From: Chlamydiota bacterium
Lineage (GTDB): Bacteria; Chlamydiota; Chlamydiia; Chlamydiales; JABDDJ01
DNA: 42,731 nt
Direction: 5' to 3'
NCBI GenBank assembly: GCA_013287645.1
Contig: JABDDJ010000019.1
Span: 1 to 42,731, forward strand
Part shown: one piece after another, positions 1-7,506 of the stretch
Numbering within the stretch: position 1 is the stretch's first letter
Layout of the letters: the number at the start of each line of letters is the position of its first letter
Notes under the pieces: generated by a model
What the model saw: only the letters and a program-made list of their open reading frames with translations
Told to the model about the DNA's origin: nothing
Database searches by the model: none
Position numbers and translations under genes: made by a program

Positions 1-22
1 GTTTTGCGTAAGGCGTGTTACT

Positions 23-1399
23 TCATAAAGGTTGAATATAATCCTTATACCTTAAAACAGTAAACATACCGCCTTCTAAATGATAAAGAATGTGGCAATG
101 CAAGGGCCATACGCCTGGATTATCCGCATCAAATTGGACAGCTATAGTCGAATTAGGTGGGACCAAGATGGTATCTCTCATGGCACCATCAAGAGCCACT
201 CCATCAATCTCTGTCACTTGGAATACATGGCCATGCAAGTGCATGGGATGAGACATCGACGTTACATTTTTAAAGATCATTTCTACTCGCTGTCCATTTT
301 CAACAACAATAGGAGTGACTTCCGGCCAAGATTGACCATTTAATGTCCATACATATTCTGACATATTGCCGCCCAATATAATCTCCACACGCTTTTCTAC
401 AGGCCTGCGTTTAAGCGGGTATAGTGCTTGCAATTTCTTCTCCATTAAATTAGTGAACGCACCAGTTTTTTTATCAACTTTTCCTTGTAATTTCGGAGGT
501 TGAGCGCTCTCAGAAGAAGCTAATATAGCCCCCGCTTGTTTATCTGTACCTTCGCCTTGAGCTAAAATAGGAAAAAAATTCCCATTGCGAGGAATTTCAA
601 CAACAATATCAATTCTTTGAGCAGTAGCCAATTCGAATAAAGATCCCTCAAAAGGTTTAATTCTATTGCCGTCGACAGCTATTACTTTACCTTTCAAATC
701 GCCAAGAGAAATAAAAAAGTTTGTTGCACTAGAACCATTGATCACTCTCAATCTAACCCGTTTTCCTGATTCTACCTTTACTACTTCAGGATTCTCAGCA
801 GTCCGGTAATTGATGAGAAATGCATCATAATTCACATCAAAAAGGTCAGAGGAGGACATCATTTGTTGATGATCCATCGACCCCTTATTTTTTTTACATC
901 GAAGATTTTGATAGATTACTTCAGGAGATTGGAAAGAAAAATCAGCAAGGAGAAGGATTACTTCTTGATCAGAAAGTGACGCATCTTCTGGATCGTAAAT
1001 GATAAGGGGAGCGCTTAAGAGATTTTGTTCTTGAAAACCATAATGAGAGTGCATCCAAAAAGTTCCCGATTGTTTTAAAGGAAATCGATAAGCATAGGAT
1101 AGCCCTGGATAAATAGGGTATTGCGTGATAAAAGCGACACCATCTTGAGAGTTAGGCAAGATCAAGCCATGCCAGTGAATAGAGGTAGGTATGTTTATCG
1201 AATTTTTCAGTAAAACATTAAAATCCTCTCCCTTTTTCGCACGCACTCCCCATGTACCGTCAGGTTGTTCAAGCGTATATACAGAAGCCTCTTTTCCATT
1301 AACGAGAATCGATTTTTTCTGAATGCTCAATTCCACAGCCTGCCCTGTAGAATAGACTAAAAGCAAACAACTAAACAAAATCCTGAATAGCTTTTCCAT
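23..1399 (-). CDS. Exported multicopper oxidase (laccase/CopA-like)
   Basis: Predicted periplasmic copper oxidase that couples substrate or Cu(I) oxidation to reduction of oxygen to water. Residues 1-22 form a signal peptide (basic start, hydrophobic core). All four copper-ligand clusters are visible: HWHG (75-78), HSH (117-119), HPMHLHGH (about 384-391) and HCHILYHLEGGM (434-445), the last giving the type-1 Cys and an axial Met. A short Met/His-rich loop (SMDHQQMM, about 175) resembles loops in copper-tolerance oxidases. At 458 residues it is slightly short for a three-domain oxidase but complete. The start is supported by a GGAG about 8 nt upstream. It is transcribed alone, leftward, with a 13-bp inverted repeat 39 nt before the start. 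The family is certain from the motifs; the true substrate (copper, manganese, phenolics) cannot be told. Confidence 0.93.
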   Translation of the reverse strand: MEKLFRILFSCLLLVYSTGQAVELSIQKKSILVNGKEASVYTLEQPDGTWGVRAKKGEDFNVLLKNSINIPTSIHWHGLILPNSQDGVAFITQYPIYPGLSYAYRFPLKQSGTFWMHSHYGFQEQNLLSAPLIIYDPEDASLSDQEVILLLADFSFQSPEVIYQNLRCKKNKGSMDHQQMMSSSDLFDVNYDAFLINYRTAENPEVVKVESGKRVRLRVINGSSATNFFISLGDLKGKVIAVDGNRIKPFEGSLFELATAQRIDIVVEIPRNGNFFPILAQGEGTDKQAGAILASSESAQPPKLQGKVDKKTGAFTNLMEKKLQALYPLKRRPVEKRVEIILGGNMSEYVWTLNGQSWPEVTPIVVENGQRVEMIFKNVTSMSHPMHLHGHVFQVTEIDGVALDGAMRDTILVPPNSTIAVQFDADNPGVWPLHCHILYHLEGGMFTVLRYKDYIQPL

Positions 1400-1437
1400 T
1401 TGAACTCCATTTTCAAGCTAGGTTATCTCGGATTTTC

Positions 1438-1472
1438 AAAATCTACTAATTTGTCATTTATTAGTAGATTTT
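1438..1472. promoter_or_regulatory. 13-bp perfect inverted repeat upstream of the oxidase gene
   Basis: Arms AAAATCTACTAAT and ATTAGTAGATTTT are separated by 9 nt. It sits 39 nt before the oxidase start and about 205 nt after the stop of the next leftward gene, so it could be an operator for the oxidase or a weak AT-rich terminator for the upstream gene. The four-T tail leftward is short. The rest of 1400-1676 shows no gene. Confidence 0.4.
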
Positions 1473-1676
1473 AGTGGAAGATTTGCCTACATACCGCTTC
1501 TTAAAAGTTTCTCATGAAGAACAAGCGTTTAAAAAGACTGAACCTTTACAACTGATCAGCTATAAATTTTCCAAAACTTTAAAACTTTGAAGAAAGCAAA
1601 TCAATCTGTCTCCTCGTTCGATGTGTTAAGTCATTTTCGGATGTTGACACCTCTCAAATCATGCAAAGCTTTTCTA

Positions 1677-2249
1677 TTATTTTCCGCTTTTCTTTCCGTC
1701 CTTTCCCCAGGGACCTGACCAATTTAGGTACTCATTGATGTAGTGAGAAGGTAGATGATGCTCTTTAGCACCTTCTGTGACAACTTTGACATAAAAGGGC
1801 CGAGGATAACTTGTCGCAGAGATATAGTCTTGATTTGCGATATAAACCTCTACTTGCCGCACATCTTGAGGATTGTTGGGAGAAGTAACTTGTAAAGTCG
1901 CTCTACGATAAACACGCGGACACTCCTCAACTTGATCAAGAATGGACAGCTCCTTTTCAGAGAGTTTCCAAACAACACCATAGACTGAACATCCAGCTTT
2001 AGGCTGAATATTTCCTCCCGTAAACTCTTGCTTAGGATTAAGCGGTGCACGATTATAAGCAAACTGGTAGCCGTCAAGCCGATAGCAACCCACGCACTTA
2101 GCCGAATCAGAAGCTAACAACTGATAAAGCATTTGAGAGTTCATATTAGCGCCATAAGCAAAGTAAAAATATTCTTTCGGCTTTCTAGGAACATCAGCAT
2201 GCAAGCAAATAACAAATAAAGCGCAAACTAAAATAAACAAATACTTCAT
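1677..2249 (-). CDS. Exported gamma-glutamylcyclotransferase-like (AIG2/GGCT fold) protein
   Basis: The GGCT fold cyclises gamma-glutamyl amino acids or acts on related gamma-glutamylamines. The diagnostic YFAYGANM motif lies at about residues 29-36 and the substrate-side acidic residues are in VEECPRVYRR (about 107-116). Residues 1-18 form a signal peptide ending near ALFVICLHA, unusual because most GGCT enzymes are cytosolic, so this copy probably works outside the inner membrane or on host-derived peptides. A GAGGG sits 6 nt before the ATG and supports the start. At 190 residues with the signal it is the usual length for the fold. The next gene lies 75 nt upstream on the same strand, so they may be cotranscribed. 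Fold assignment is good; the reaction is inferred. Confidence 0.8.
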   Translation of the reverse strand: MKYLFILVCALFVICLHADVPRKPKEYFYFAYGANMNSQMLYQLLASDSAKCVGCYRLDGYQFAYNRAPLNPKQEFTGGNIQPKAGCSVYGVVWKLSEKELSILDQVEECPRVYRRATLQVTSPNNPQDVRQVEVYIANQDYISATSYPRPFYVKVVTEGAKEHHLPSHYINEYLNWSGPWGKDGKKSGK

Positions 2250-2324
2250 AAACCCTCACAAAATAAAATAATTGTAGATAAATAGAATTAAACAATCAAT
2301 TTATTTATTATCTTTAGATTACTT

Positions 2325-3110
2325 TTAGAATGAAAAAGCAATATTGAGTTCTGCTCCCCAGAAATTATAGGAATTTTTAGGAAGGCCTAGCTTCTGCCCA
2401 TTGGAGGTTTTAGCTGTTGACCGACCATCCTCCCAGCGTTCGTAGAAGGGTTTTAGAACCAAAGAATAACATCTATCTTCCATGAAAAAGTAAGTCAACG
2501 GCAATTCAACGAGCACATTGCCTATAGTATTTTTAAGTACCCACCGAGCACCTTTTAGAGGGGTTATCTGGACTGTAGGATAAACTTGCGGCATCCAATT
2601 GAAATTAAGCCCTAGGGACCAGCAGGAACAGAAAAAATACTCCGATAAAAAACCGACGGGAATGTAAAACTCATTATACTCAAATTTGATCGAAGGTTCT
2701 TCAAACTGTTTTAGCTTATGATCAAGATAGCGATAGCCAAATCCTGAAAAAAATGTCACCGTCCAGTCATTACAACACGAAGCGTATGTATAACCTATCT
2801 TTTCTTGGACATCGACGTACACAAGATTTCGGTTGGCGAAAGAATTCTCTGTTTTCCCTTGTTTCCACGCAACTCTTAAGCCGCCGTAAAAACTATTCCA
2901 GGGTTTATATTCATAGCTTCCCTGAATGCCTCCGAGATTGCCATTAAAGGTCTGCTGTCCATCAATTTTGATATTCGCGCGGGTATAACTTCCACCGATC
3001 TGCAGATATGAATCATGGAACTGCTCAGCGTGCATAGTACTCACAAGCAAGAGTCCGATCGTGCCTAAGATTTTAATTGTTTTGCTGATTAAAAAATTGT
3101 ATGGATTCAT
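2325..3110 (-). CDS. Predicted outer-membrane beta-barrel protein
   Basis: A 261-residue protein with an N-terminal signal (hydrophobic 12-27, cleavage near MHA-EQ), then alternating short hydrophobic/aromatic strands (SYLQIGGSYTRANIKID, GGLRVAWKQGK, FFSGFGYRYLDHKL) separated by polar turns, ending in Phe (FSF), the classic last residue of outer-membrane barrels. Cysteine pairs (CC at about 113, CSC at about 162) recall the disulphide-rich envelope of Chlamydiae. No specific family is recognised; it resembles chlamydial porin-like or OmpW-size barrels only in outline. An AAGAGA precedes the start. It is divergent from the arylsulfotransferase-like gene, with only 76 nt between the starts. Confidence 0.75.
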   Translation of the reverse strand: MNPYNFLISKTIKILGTIGLLLVSTMHAEQFHDSYLQIGGSYTRANIKIDGQQTFNGNLGGIQGSYEYKPWNSFYGGLRVAWKQGKTENSFANRNLVYVDVQEKIGYTYASCCNDWTVTFFSGFGYRYLDHKLKQFEEPSIKFEYNEFYIPVGFLSEYFFCSCWSLGLNFNWMPQVYPTVQITPLKGARWVLKNTIGNVLVELPLTYFFMEDRCYSLVLKPFYERWEDGRSTAKTSNGQKLGLPKNSYNFWGAELNIAFSF

Positions 3111-3186
3111 TTTGGTCTCTTTAATATAAAAATTAGTTTACAAAATAAAAGTAGGGTAGCTTTGGAAATTTGTCTAGGCTCATTTT

Positions 3187-4845
3187 ATGAATTTTAGTTT
3201 TGCGTTTGCAGTTTTCTGTGCAAGTGTCCTTTTTTCATCGAGACCGCTTGAAGAATTTTATGGTGACTTTCTATGCGAAGAAAAAGAGGTTCTGTCTGCC
3301 GTAGGTCTTAGCTCTCCTTGTACTTGCTCTGGATGCGGCTCAATTCCTTATCCTACCAGCTATCCAACTCCCGATCCCATCATTAATTCATCGCAGGTTT
3401 GGAGCTTTGTTAGTGAACCTGATTTGCACCCAATGAAAATAACCGTGAATACCTTTAATCCTGGTACTTCGTCAGGTTTGATATTTCTTGCTCCCTACGG
3501 TTTTTCATCTGTTGCTACTTACGGGCAATCTGGAGCACTAATTTTGGATAATGAGGGTACTCCTTTTTGGTTTCGTCCTTTAACTAGCCCCAATTTAATG
3601 AATACCGATTTTCGGATGCAGACATTCAATGGCAAACCGGTTCTTACTTTCTGGCAAGGCACTCTTGCTACGCCTCCGGCTTATACAAACTCTCCTGGAG
3701 GGTCTTCGGAGCCAGGTTCTTGTTATTATATTCTTGATAACACTTACGCGGTCATAAAAACGGTCTCGGCTCAACAGGGGTATATTTCGGATATACATGA
3801 ATTTCTTCTTACCCCGAATAACACGGCACTATTTTTTTCTACAAAGGCAGTGCCGATGGATTTAACTCCCTATGGAGGACCCCAAGATGGGTATGTGCAA
3901 GATTTTGCGATCCAAGAAATCGATCTACATACAAACAAGCTGATCTTTTTTTGGGATGCATTACAGCATATACCACTAGCTGACTCTTACGTACCTGCAT
4001 CCAATGCAGTTTCCAGCGGTAACATATGGGACGCTTTTCATTTAAATTCTATAGGCCTTACAGACACTATTGATGACATAGTAGTTTCAGGACGCAGTAC
4101 CTGGACAATTTATAGAATAAACAAGCCAACCGGAAATATTGTTTGGCGGCTTGGTGGCAAGCAAAGTGATTTTACAATAGAGAGTGGAGCCGAATTTTCT
4201 TGGCAGCACGATGCCCGCTTTCTACCAAACAATCTCATAAGTATGTTTGACGATAATTCGGATAATGCATCGGTGCCTGGTCCACCCTCACATGGATTAA
4301 TCCTTCAATTAGACTTTGTCAATATGGCTGCCAGTGTATTCCGAACCTATTATCATAATCCCAATATAATAGTGGCTTCTCAGGGCAATTTGCAAAGCTT
4401 ATCCAATGGAAATAAATTTGTCGGCTGGGGTCAATCACCCTATTATTCTGAATATAGCGAAGCAGGAAATTCAGAAATTAATCCTGTCTTGAACTTGCTT
4501 TACGATGCTCAGATACCAAGCTCCAATTTCACTTATCGAGCTTATCGGAACAATTGGGTCGGCATGCCATTTTATCCACCAAGCATTGGAATAACATCAA
4601 CTAATGGACAAATCACAGTTTACGCTTCATGGAATGGTTCCACCGAAACAACTCAATGGCAGGTATTTGCTGGATCAAAGTCTAAAAAGCTGTCTCTAGT
4701 AAGTTCTGTGGCCAAATCTGGCTTTGAAACCAGCATACCGGTAACTCAAAAAGGTCCCTATTTCCAGGTAAAAGCCCTCGATGTCAATGGCCAGGTTATT
4801 GGAAAATCAAAAATAATAAACGTCAATAAAAGTTTTGAAAAATGA
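3187..4845 (+). CDS. Secreted arylsulfotransferase-family (ASST-like) beta-propeller protein
   Basis: The 552-residue protein starts with a signal peptide (hydrophobic 3-17). The body carries the repeated blade pattern of the arylsulfotransferase family: LIFLAPYGFSS, GALILDNEGTPFWFRP, ISDIHEFLLTP, WDAFHLNSIG and the diagnostic run around residues 300-350 containing SGRSTWTIYRINKPTG, IVWRLGGKQ, WQHDARFLPNN and ISMFDDNSD. The Arg and His residues in these stretches match the conserved blade residues. A C-terminal all-beta segment (about 460-550) looks like an Ig/fibronectin-like domain. Bacterial ASSTs move sulfate between phenols in the periplasm; many eukaryote-like members of this family have no proven activity, so function is tentative. 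Its stop overlaps the next start (ATGA), implying translational coupling. Confidence 0.82.
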   Translation: MNFSFAFAVFCASVLFSSRPLEEFYGDFLCEEKEVLSAVGLSSPCTCSGCGSIPYPTSYPTPDPIINSSQVWSFVSEPDLHPMKITVNTFNPGTSSGLIFLAPYGFSSVATYGQSGALILDNEGTPFWFRPLTSPNLMNTDFRMQTFNGKPVLTFWQGTLATPPAYTNSPGGSSEPGSCYYILDNTYAVIKTVSAQQGYISDIHEFLLTPNNTALFFSTKAVPMDLTPYGGPQDGYVQDFAIQEIDLHTNKLIFFWDALQHIPLADSYVPASNAVSSGNIWDAFHLNSIGLTDTIDDIVVSGRSTWTIYRINKPTGNIVWRLGGKQSDFTIESGAEFSWQHDARFLPNNLISMFDDNSDNASVPGPPSHGLILQLDFVNMAASVFRTYYHNPNIIVASQGNLQSLSNGNKFVGWGQSPYYSEYSEAGNSEINPVLNLLYDAQIPSSNFTYRAYRNNWVGMPFYPPSIGITSTNGQITVYASWNGSTETTQWQVFAGSKSKKLSLVSSVAKSGFETSIPVTQKGPYFQVKALDVNGQVIGKSKIINVNKSFEK

Positions 4846-5219
4846 CTCTTACATTAGTGCTTAAACTAGCTTCTATCCTTGAGATTGTTACAGGCTTATT
4901 ATTGATGATTTGTCCCGTGTGTGTAGCTCAATTATTGTTGAACAGCGGGCTTACAGAAGCAAGCTTAGCCTTAGGTCGTATTACGGGTATAGGTTTATTT
5001 TCGCTTGGAATAGCCTGTTGGCCAAATGGAACAGACCCTGCAATATGGCCAATACTCACTTACAATGCCTTGATAACAGCCTACCTTATTTACATCGGTG
5101 TCGAAGGTCAATGGGTAGGAATATTGCTATGGCCAGCTGCTATTTTGCACGCAATCCTAACCCTATTTTTGTCCATCTATACATTCACTAGACGATCGCA
5201 AAACGCGCATAATTCTTGA
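4842..5219 (+). CDS. Small integral membrane protein
   Basis: A 125-residue hydrophobic protein with about four predicted membrane helices (roughly 4-30, 43-62, 68-87 and 93-116) and a short basic tail. It overlaps the arylsulfotransferase-like gene by ATGA, so the two are probably translated together. The 3' end overlaps the convergent gene by 43 bp. No family is recognised; hydrophobicity, coupling and a consistent frame support it being real. Confidence 0.7.
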   Translation: MTLTLVLKLASILEIVTGLLLMICPVCVAQLLLNSGLTEASLALGRITGIGLFSLGIACWPNGTDPAIWPILTYNALITAYLIYIGVEGQWVGILLWPAAILHAILTLFLSIYTFTRRSQNAHNS

Positions 5220-6130
5220 CGTAAGGGTGTAGACCGCTCGGCAAAAAGTTGTTGTTCTTTTTGATATTGCTTGCGACCTTCTTCTGTTTCAATGTATAGA
5301 GGTTCGTAACCTTCATCCGTTAAGTCATAGGGACTTGCTCTCATGTCCAATTCTCTCCCTTCAAGGGAAAGAAAGAATGTTTTTGCAATAAAATCCGATC
5401 CTATCCAAGGCCAAAGTTTCGTCGCCCATTTGTAAAGATCCATATTAGCATGCAAGCATCCTCCTTGCTCCATTTGCAGGCGCATTTCAATCTGTGGATT
5501 TAAAATATTAAGAGGACGGGCACACTCAGTAAAAAATCGATAGGCGTCATAGTGAGAACAACAAATGGTTTGGCTTTCAACAAAATGAGCTATTTCCTCG
5601 GAGGATAATCTAAGTCGATGACCTTTATGCCTAATTTCTTCAGGAGATAATTTATAAACCATCGCCCACTCATGCATGCCAAAACAGCCAAATCGAGGCT
5701 GCCGTTGCAAAATGTTCCCGCACAGTTCAGCCACAAACCTTGCTTGATAAAGGGTATTTTCACTCAAACGTTCTTTGTTATACGATACTAGATCTCCATC
5801 TGAGCAAAACCAATAATCGTTTAGCCATGGATATTCCTCTTTCATTAGAGCAGTAACAACTAAACTTTCATCAACAGAAGGCACCCATTGCTTTAGCTTT
5901 AAGGGAGAACAGCTGTAATAAGTGAATAAAAAATCGTGTACTGGATGCGAATGACCTACCGACCTCCTTTTCACAAAGGCATCAGCAAATGGGCTTACTA
6001 GCGCAGCATGCTTTTTTGCGCGAGTAGTCCATTCTTCGGCAGATAATTCTAAAAGCTGTGAGTGAGACATAATTCTTAAAAAAGATAACACTAATAACGA
6101 TTTATCACGACTTGATATTTTAATATCCAT
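5177..6130 (-). CDS. Conserved protein of unknown function (family often labelled 3-methyladenine DNA glycosylase)
   Basis: A 317-residue soluble protein with the hallmark HPVHDFLFTYYSCSPLKLKQW near residues 62-82 and a run of conserved Trp, His and Cys residues (LCGNILQRQPRFGCFGMHEWAM; HYDAYRFFTECARPLN; GGCLHANMDLYKWATKL). This pattern matches, from memory, a family in actinobacteria and other bacteria that databases call 3-methyladenine DNA glycosylase; that name is not supported by recognised glycosylase motifs here, so it should not be taken as function. The real start may be the internal Met at residue 21 (MSHSQLLEL), where family similarity begins. It is divergent from the toxin-antitoxin-like pair. 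Confidence 0.7.
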   Translation of the reverse strand: MDIKISSRDKSLLVLSFLRIMSHSQLLELSAEEWTTRAKKHAALVSPFADAFVKRRSVGHSHPVHDFLFTYYSCSPLKLKQWVPSVDESLVVTALMKEEYPWLNDYWFCSDGDLVSYNKERLSENTLYQARFVAELCGNILQRQPRFGCFGMHEWAMVYKLSPEEIRHKGHRLRLSSEEIAHFVESQTICCSHYDAYRFFTECARPLNILNPQIEMRLQMEQGGCLHANMDLYKWATKLWPWIGSDFIAKTFFLSLEGRELDMRASPYDLTDEGYEPLYIETEEGRKQYQKEQQLFAERSTPLRQELCAFCDRLVNV

Positions 6131-6131
6131 G

Positions 6132-6151
6132 TGGTATATACTGGTATATAC
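6132..6151. promoter_or_regulatory. Tandem TGGTATATAC repeat, candidate autoregulatory operator
   Basis: Two exact copies of TGGTATATAC lie head to tail. Each contains the 8-bp palindrome GTATATAC, so the palindrome centres are 10 bp apart, one helical turn, as expected for cooperative binding of a ribbon-helix-helix dimer pair. The site is between divergent starts, 14 nt before the nucleotidyltransferase gene. Confidence 0.6.
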
Positions 6152-6165
6152 AACCTAAGATTAAT

Positions 6166-6624
6166 ATGTTTATCCACGACGTTTGTGCAGCTCTCGATAA
6201 TGCAAAAATCCCCTATGCTATTGTAGGAGGATATGCCGTTGCTCTACATGGTGCTTTAAGAGGAACAATCGACATTGATATTGCAATCCGATGGACACAG
6301 AAGAATCTCGAAAAGGTCGAAAGAGCATTCAAAAAGTTGGGTCTTGTTTCTTTATTACCCATTGATTCGAATAGCTTGTTTCACTTTAGGGATGAATACA
6401 TTCAAAAACGACATCTGATCGCATGGAATTTTTACGATCCTAGCAACCCCGTCAATCAAGTCGATGTTATTATTAATTATGATCTTAAAAATGCAGGCAC
6501 CAAAACGATCTATACTTACTCTGGTAAAGTCAGAGTACTGTCAAGAGAAGATCTGATCGCGATGAAAAAAGCCGCGGGGCGCCCTCAAGACTTAGAGGAT
6601 GTTAAAGCTTTGGAGAATTTATGA
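6166..6624 (+). CDS. Nucleotidyltransferase-fold protein, probable toxin of a TA pair
   Basis: A minimal polymerase-beta-type nucleotidyltransferase of 152 residues. Residues 14-45 contain YAIVGGYAVALHG followed by RGTIDIDIAI, giving the GG motif and the metal-binding DxD pair (DID); a third acidic residue is expected at VDVIINYD (about 103-110). The C-terminus (LSREDLIAMKKAAGRPQDLEDVKAL) matches the end of the AbiEii/MNT-like toxin group, where RPQDLEDV is typical. Such enzymes transfer nucleotides to tRNA or protein and can act as toxins. It overlaps a ribbon-helix-helix gene by ATGA, giving a two-gene operon. No clear ribosome-binding site precedes the ATG, so it may be leaderless or weakly translated. 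Toxin role is inferred from family and pairing. Confidence 0.8.
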   Translation: MFIHDVCAALDNAKIPYAIVGGYAVALHGALRGTIDIDIAIRWTQKNLEKVERAFKKLGLVSLLPIDSNSLFHFRDEYIQKRHLIAWNFYDPSNPVNQVDVIINYDLKNAGTKTIYTYSGKVRVLSREDLIAMKKAAGRPQDLEDVKALENL

Positions 6625-6857
6625 AAAAAGCTCTTCAATACTACACTAAAGAGTATCTTGAAAGGTGTGCTGGCTTAACGCCTGACCAAATTATCGAATT
6701 TCTTGAAAATTACCGTATCTTAGTCGCAAAAGTTCCAGAAAAATGCCAACTCATTAGCTTAAAAATTGAACCCTCCCTCCTCAATGCTTTCAAGCAGAAA
6801 GCAAGTCTTAGGGGGGCTCATTACCAAACGAAAATAAAGCAGTTGATGAGAGACTAG
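6621..6857 (+). CDS. Ribbon-helix-helix (CopG/BrnA-like) probable antitoxin
   Basis: A 78-residue protein whose second half reads as a ribbon-helix-helix domain: a short strand (QLISLKIEPSLLNAFKQKA) followed by two helices ending in RGAHYQTKIKQLMRD, the pattern of BrnA/CopG-type antitoxins. The N-terminal 40 residues (KALQYYTKEYLERCAGLTPDQIIEFLENYR) are helical and would be the part that contacts the toxin. Its ATG overlaps the stop of the nucleotidyltransferase gene. The tandem palindrome at 6132-6151 is its likely binding site. The antitoxin coming second is the reverse of the commonest order but is seen in nucleotidyltransferase modules. Confidence 0.78.
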   Translation: MKKALQYYTKEYLERCAGLTPDQIIEFLENYRILVAKVPEKCQLISLKIEPSLLNAFKQKASLRGAHYQTKIKQLMRD

Positions 6858-6886
6858 ATAACAAGTGAGTAGACTACAAGTATGCT

Positions 6887-7432
6887 CTAAAACACCTTGT
6901 AAAATGCTTCCAAATGAGTGGGAAGACGACCATTTGAAGGATGAGGAGAGTTGATTTTCACTTGTATTTCTTTGGCTTCCATAAAGAGTTTGTTACATTC
7001 ACGTTCCATAAAAGGGCCTGTCAATATGATTGAAGGTTTATACGACAGTTCAATGAGTTCTTTTGCTTTGATGTCAATTCCAAACACCCACAAATGCGTG
7101 ATCGTCTCCAACATAGTACCGTAAACTATCTCATCGATCTGTAATTCGTGGACCTTTTTTGCCCAGTAGATTGCACTATACGCAAGCGTATCAGGTTCGC
7201 ATGTAGTGTACATGGTTAATTTTCCATGGACTTGGCCTTGTTTGGCAGTGATCAAAGCATGAATAGCCAGAGACTCAGCATGAAAGAGGGGAGAGATGTG
7301 AGCGCAGTCAGCAGCTTTGCAAAGGATCTCTCCCTTTGCATTTACAATCATTGCACCAAAAGGCCATATCGGATTTGTAGACTGAGCAAATTCAATTGTC
7401 TGCTCCATGAATGTGGTATGGTCATTGTTCAT
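6887..7432 (-). CDS. Deaminase-fold protein lacking the zinc-binding cysteines
   Basis: The 181-residue sequence has the fold of nucleoside/tRNA-adenosine deaminases: WPFGAMIVNAKGEILC (23-38), the catalytic HAE at 51-53 and TMYTTCEP...AIYWAKK (73-93). In active members EP is followed by C-x-x-C, whose cysteines bind zinc. Here the six residues are E79-P-D-T-L-A84, so both cysteines are replaced (Asp and Ala); the nucleotides on the complementary strand read unambiguously. The Cys at 78 is before EP and cannot replace them directly. The protein is therefore probably not a normal zinc deaminase: it may use other ligands, bind substrate only, or be decaying, although the frame is intact. No strong ribosome-binding site is visible. 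Confidence 0.75.
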   Translation of the reverse strand: MNNDHTTFMEQTIEFAQSTNPIWPFGAMIVNAKGEILCKAADCAHISPLFHAESLAIHALITAKQGQVHGKLTMYTTCEPDTLAYSAIYWAKKVHELQIDEIVYGTMLETITHLWVFGIDIKAKELIELSYKPSIILTGPFMERECNKLFMEAKEIQVKINSPHPSNGRLPTHLEAFYKVF

Positions 7433-7506
7433 AGTGTCAAAAGGACTTTTCCGATAGTATAAAACTTCTTAGATATTAACCTGAGTTCTGGATTTTTTCA
7501 ACCTTA

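Noticed and set aside
6168-6176. TTATCCACG resembling a DnaA box
   Set aside because: Single, one mismatch, and inside a coding sequence; no cluster or AT-rich unwinding region, so no origin is claimed.
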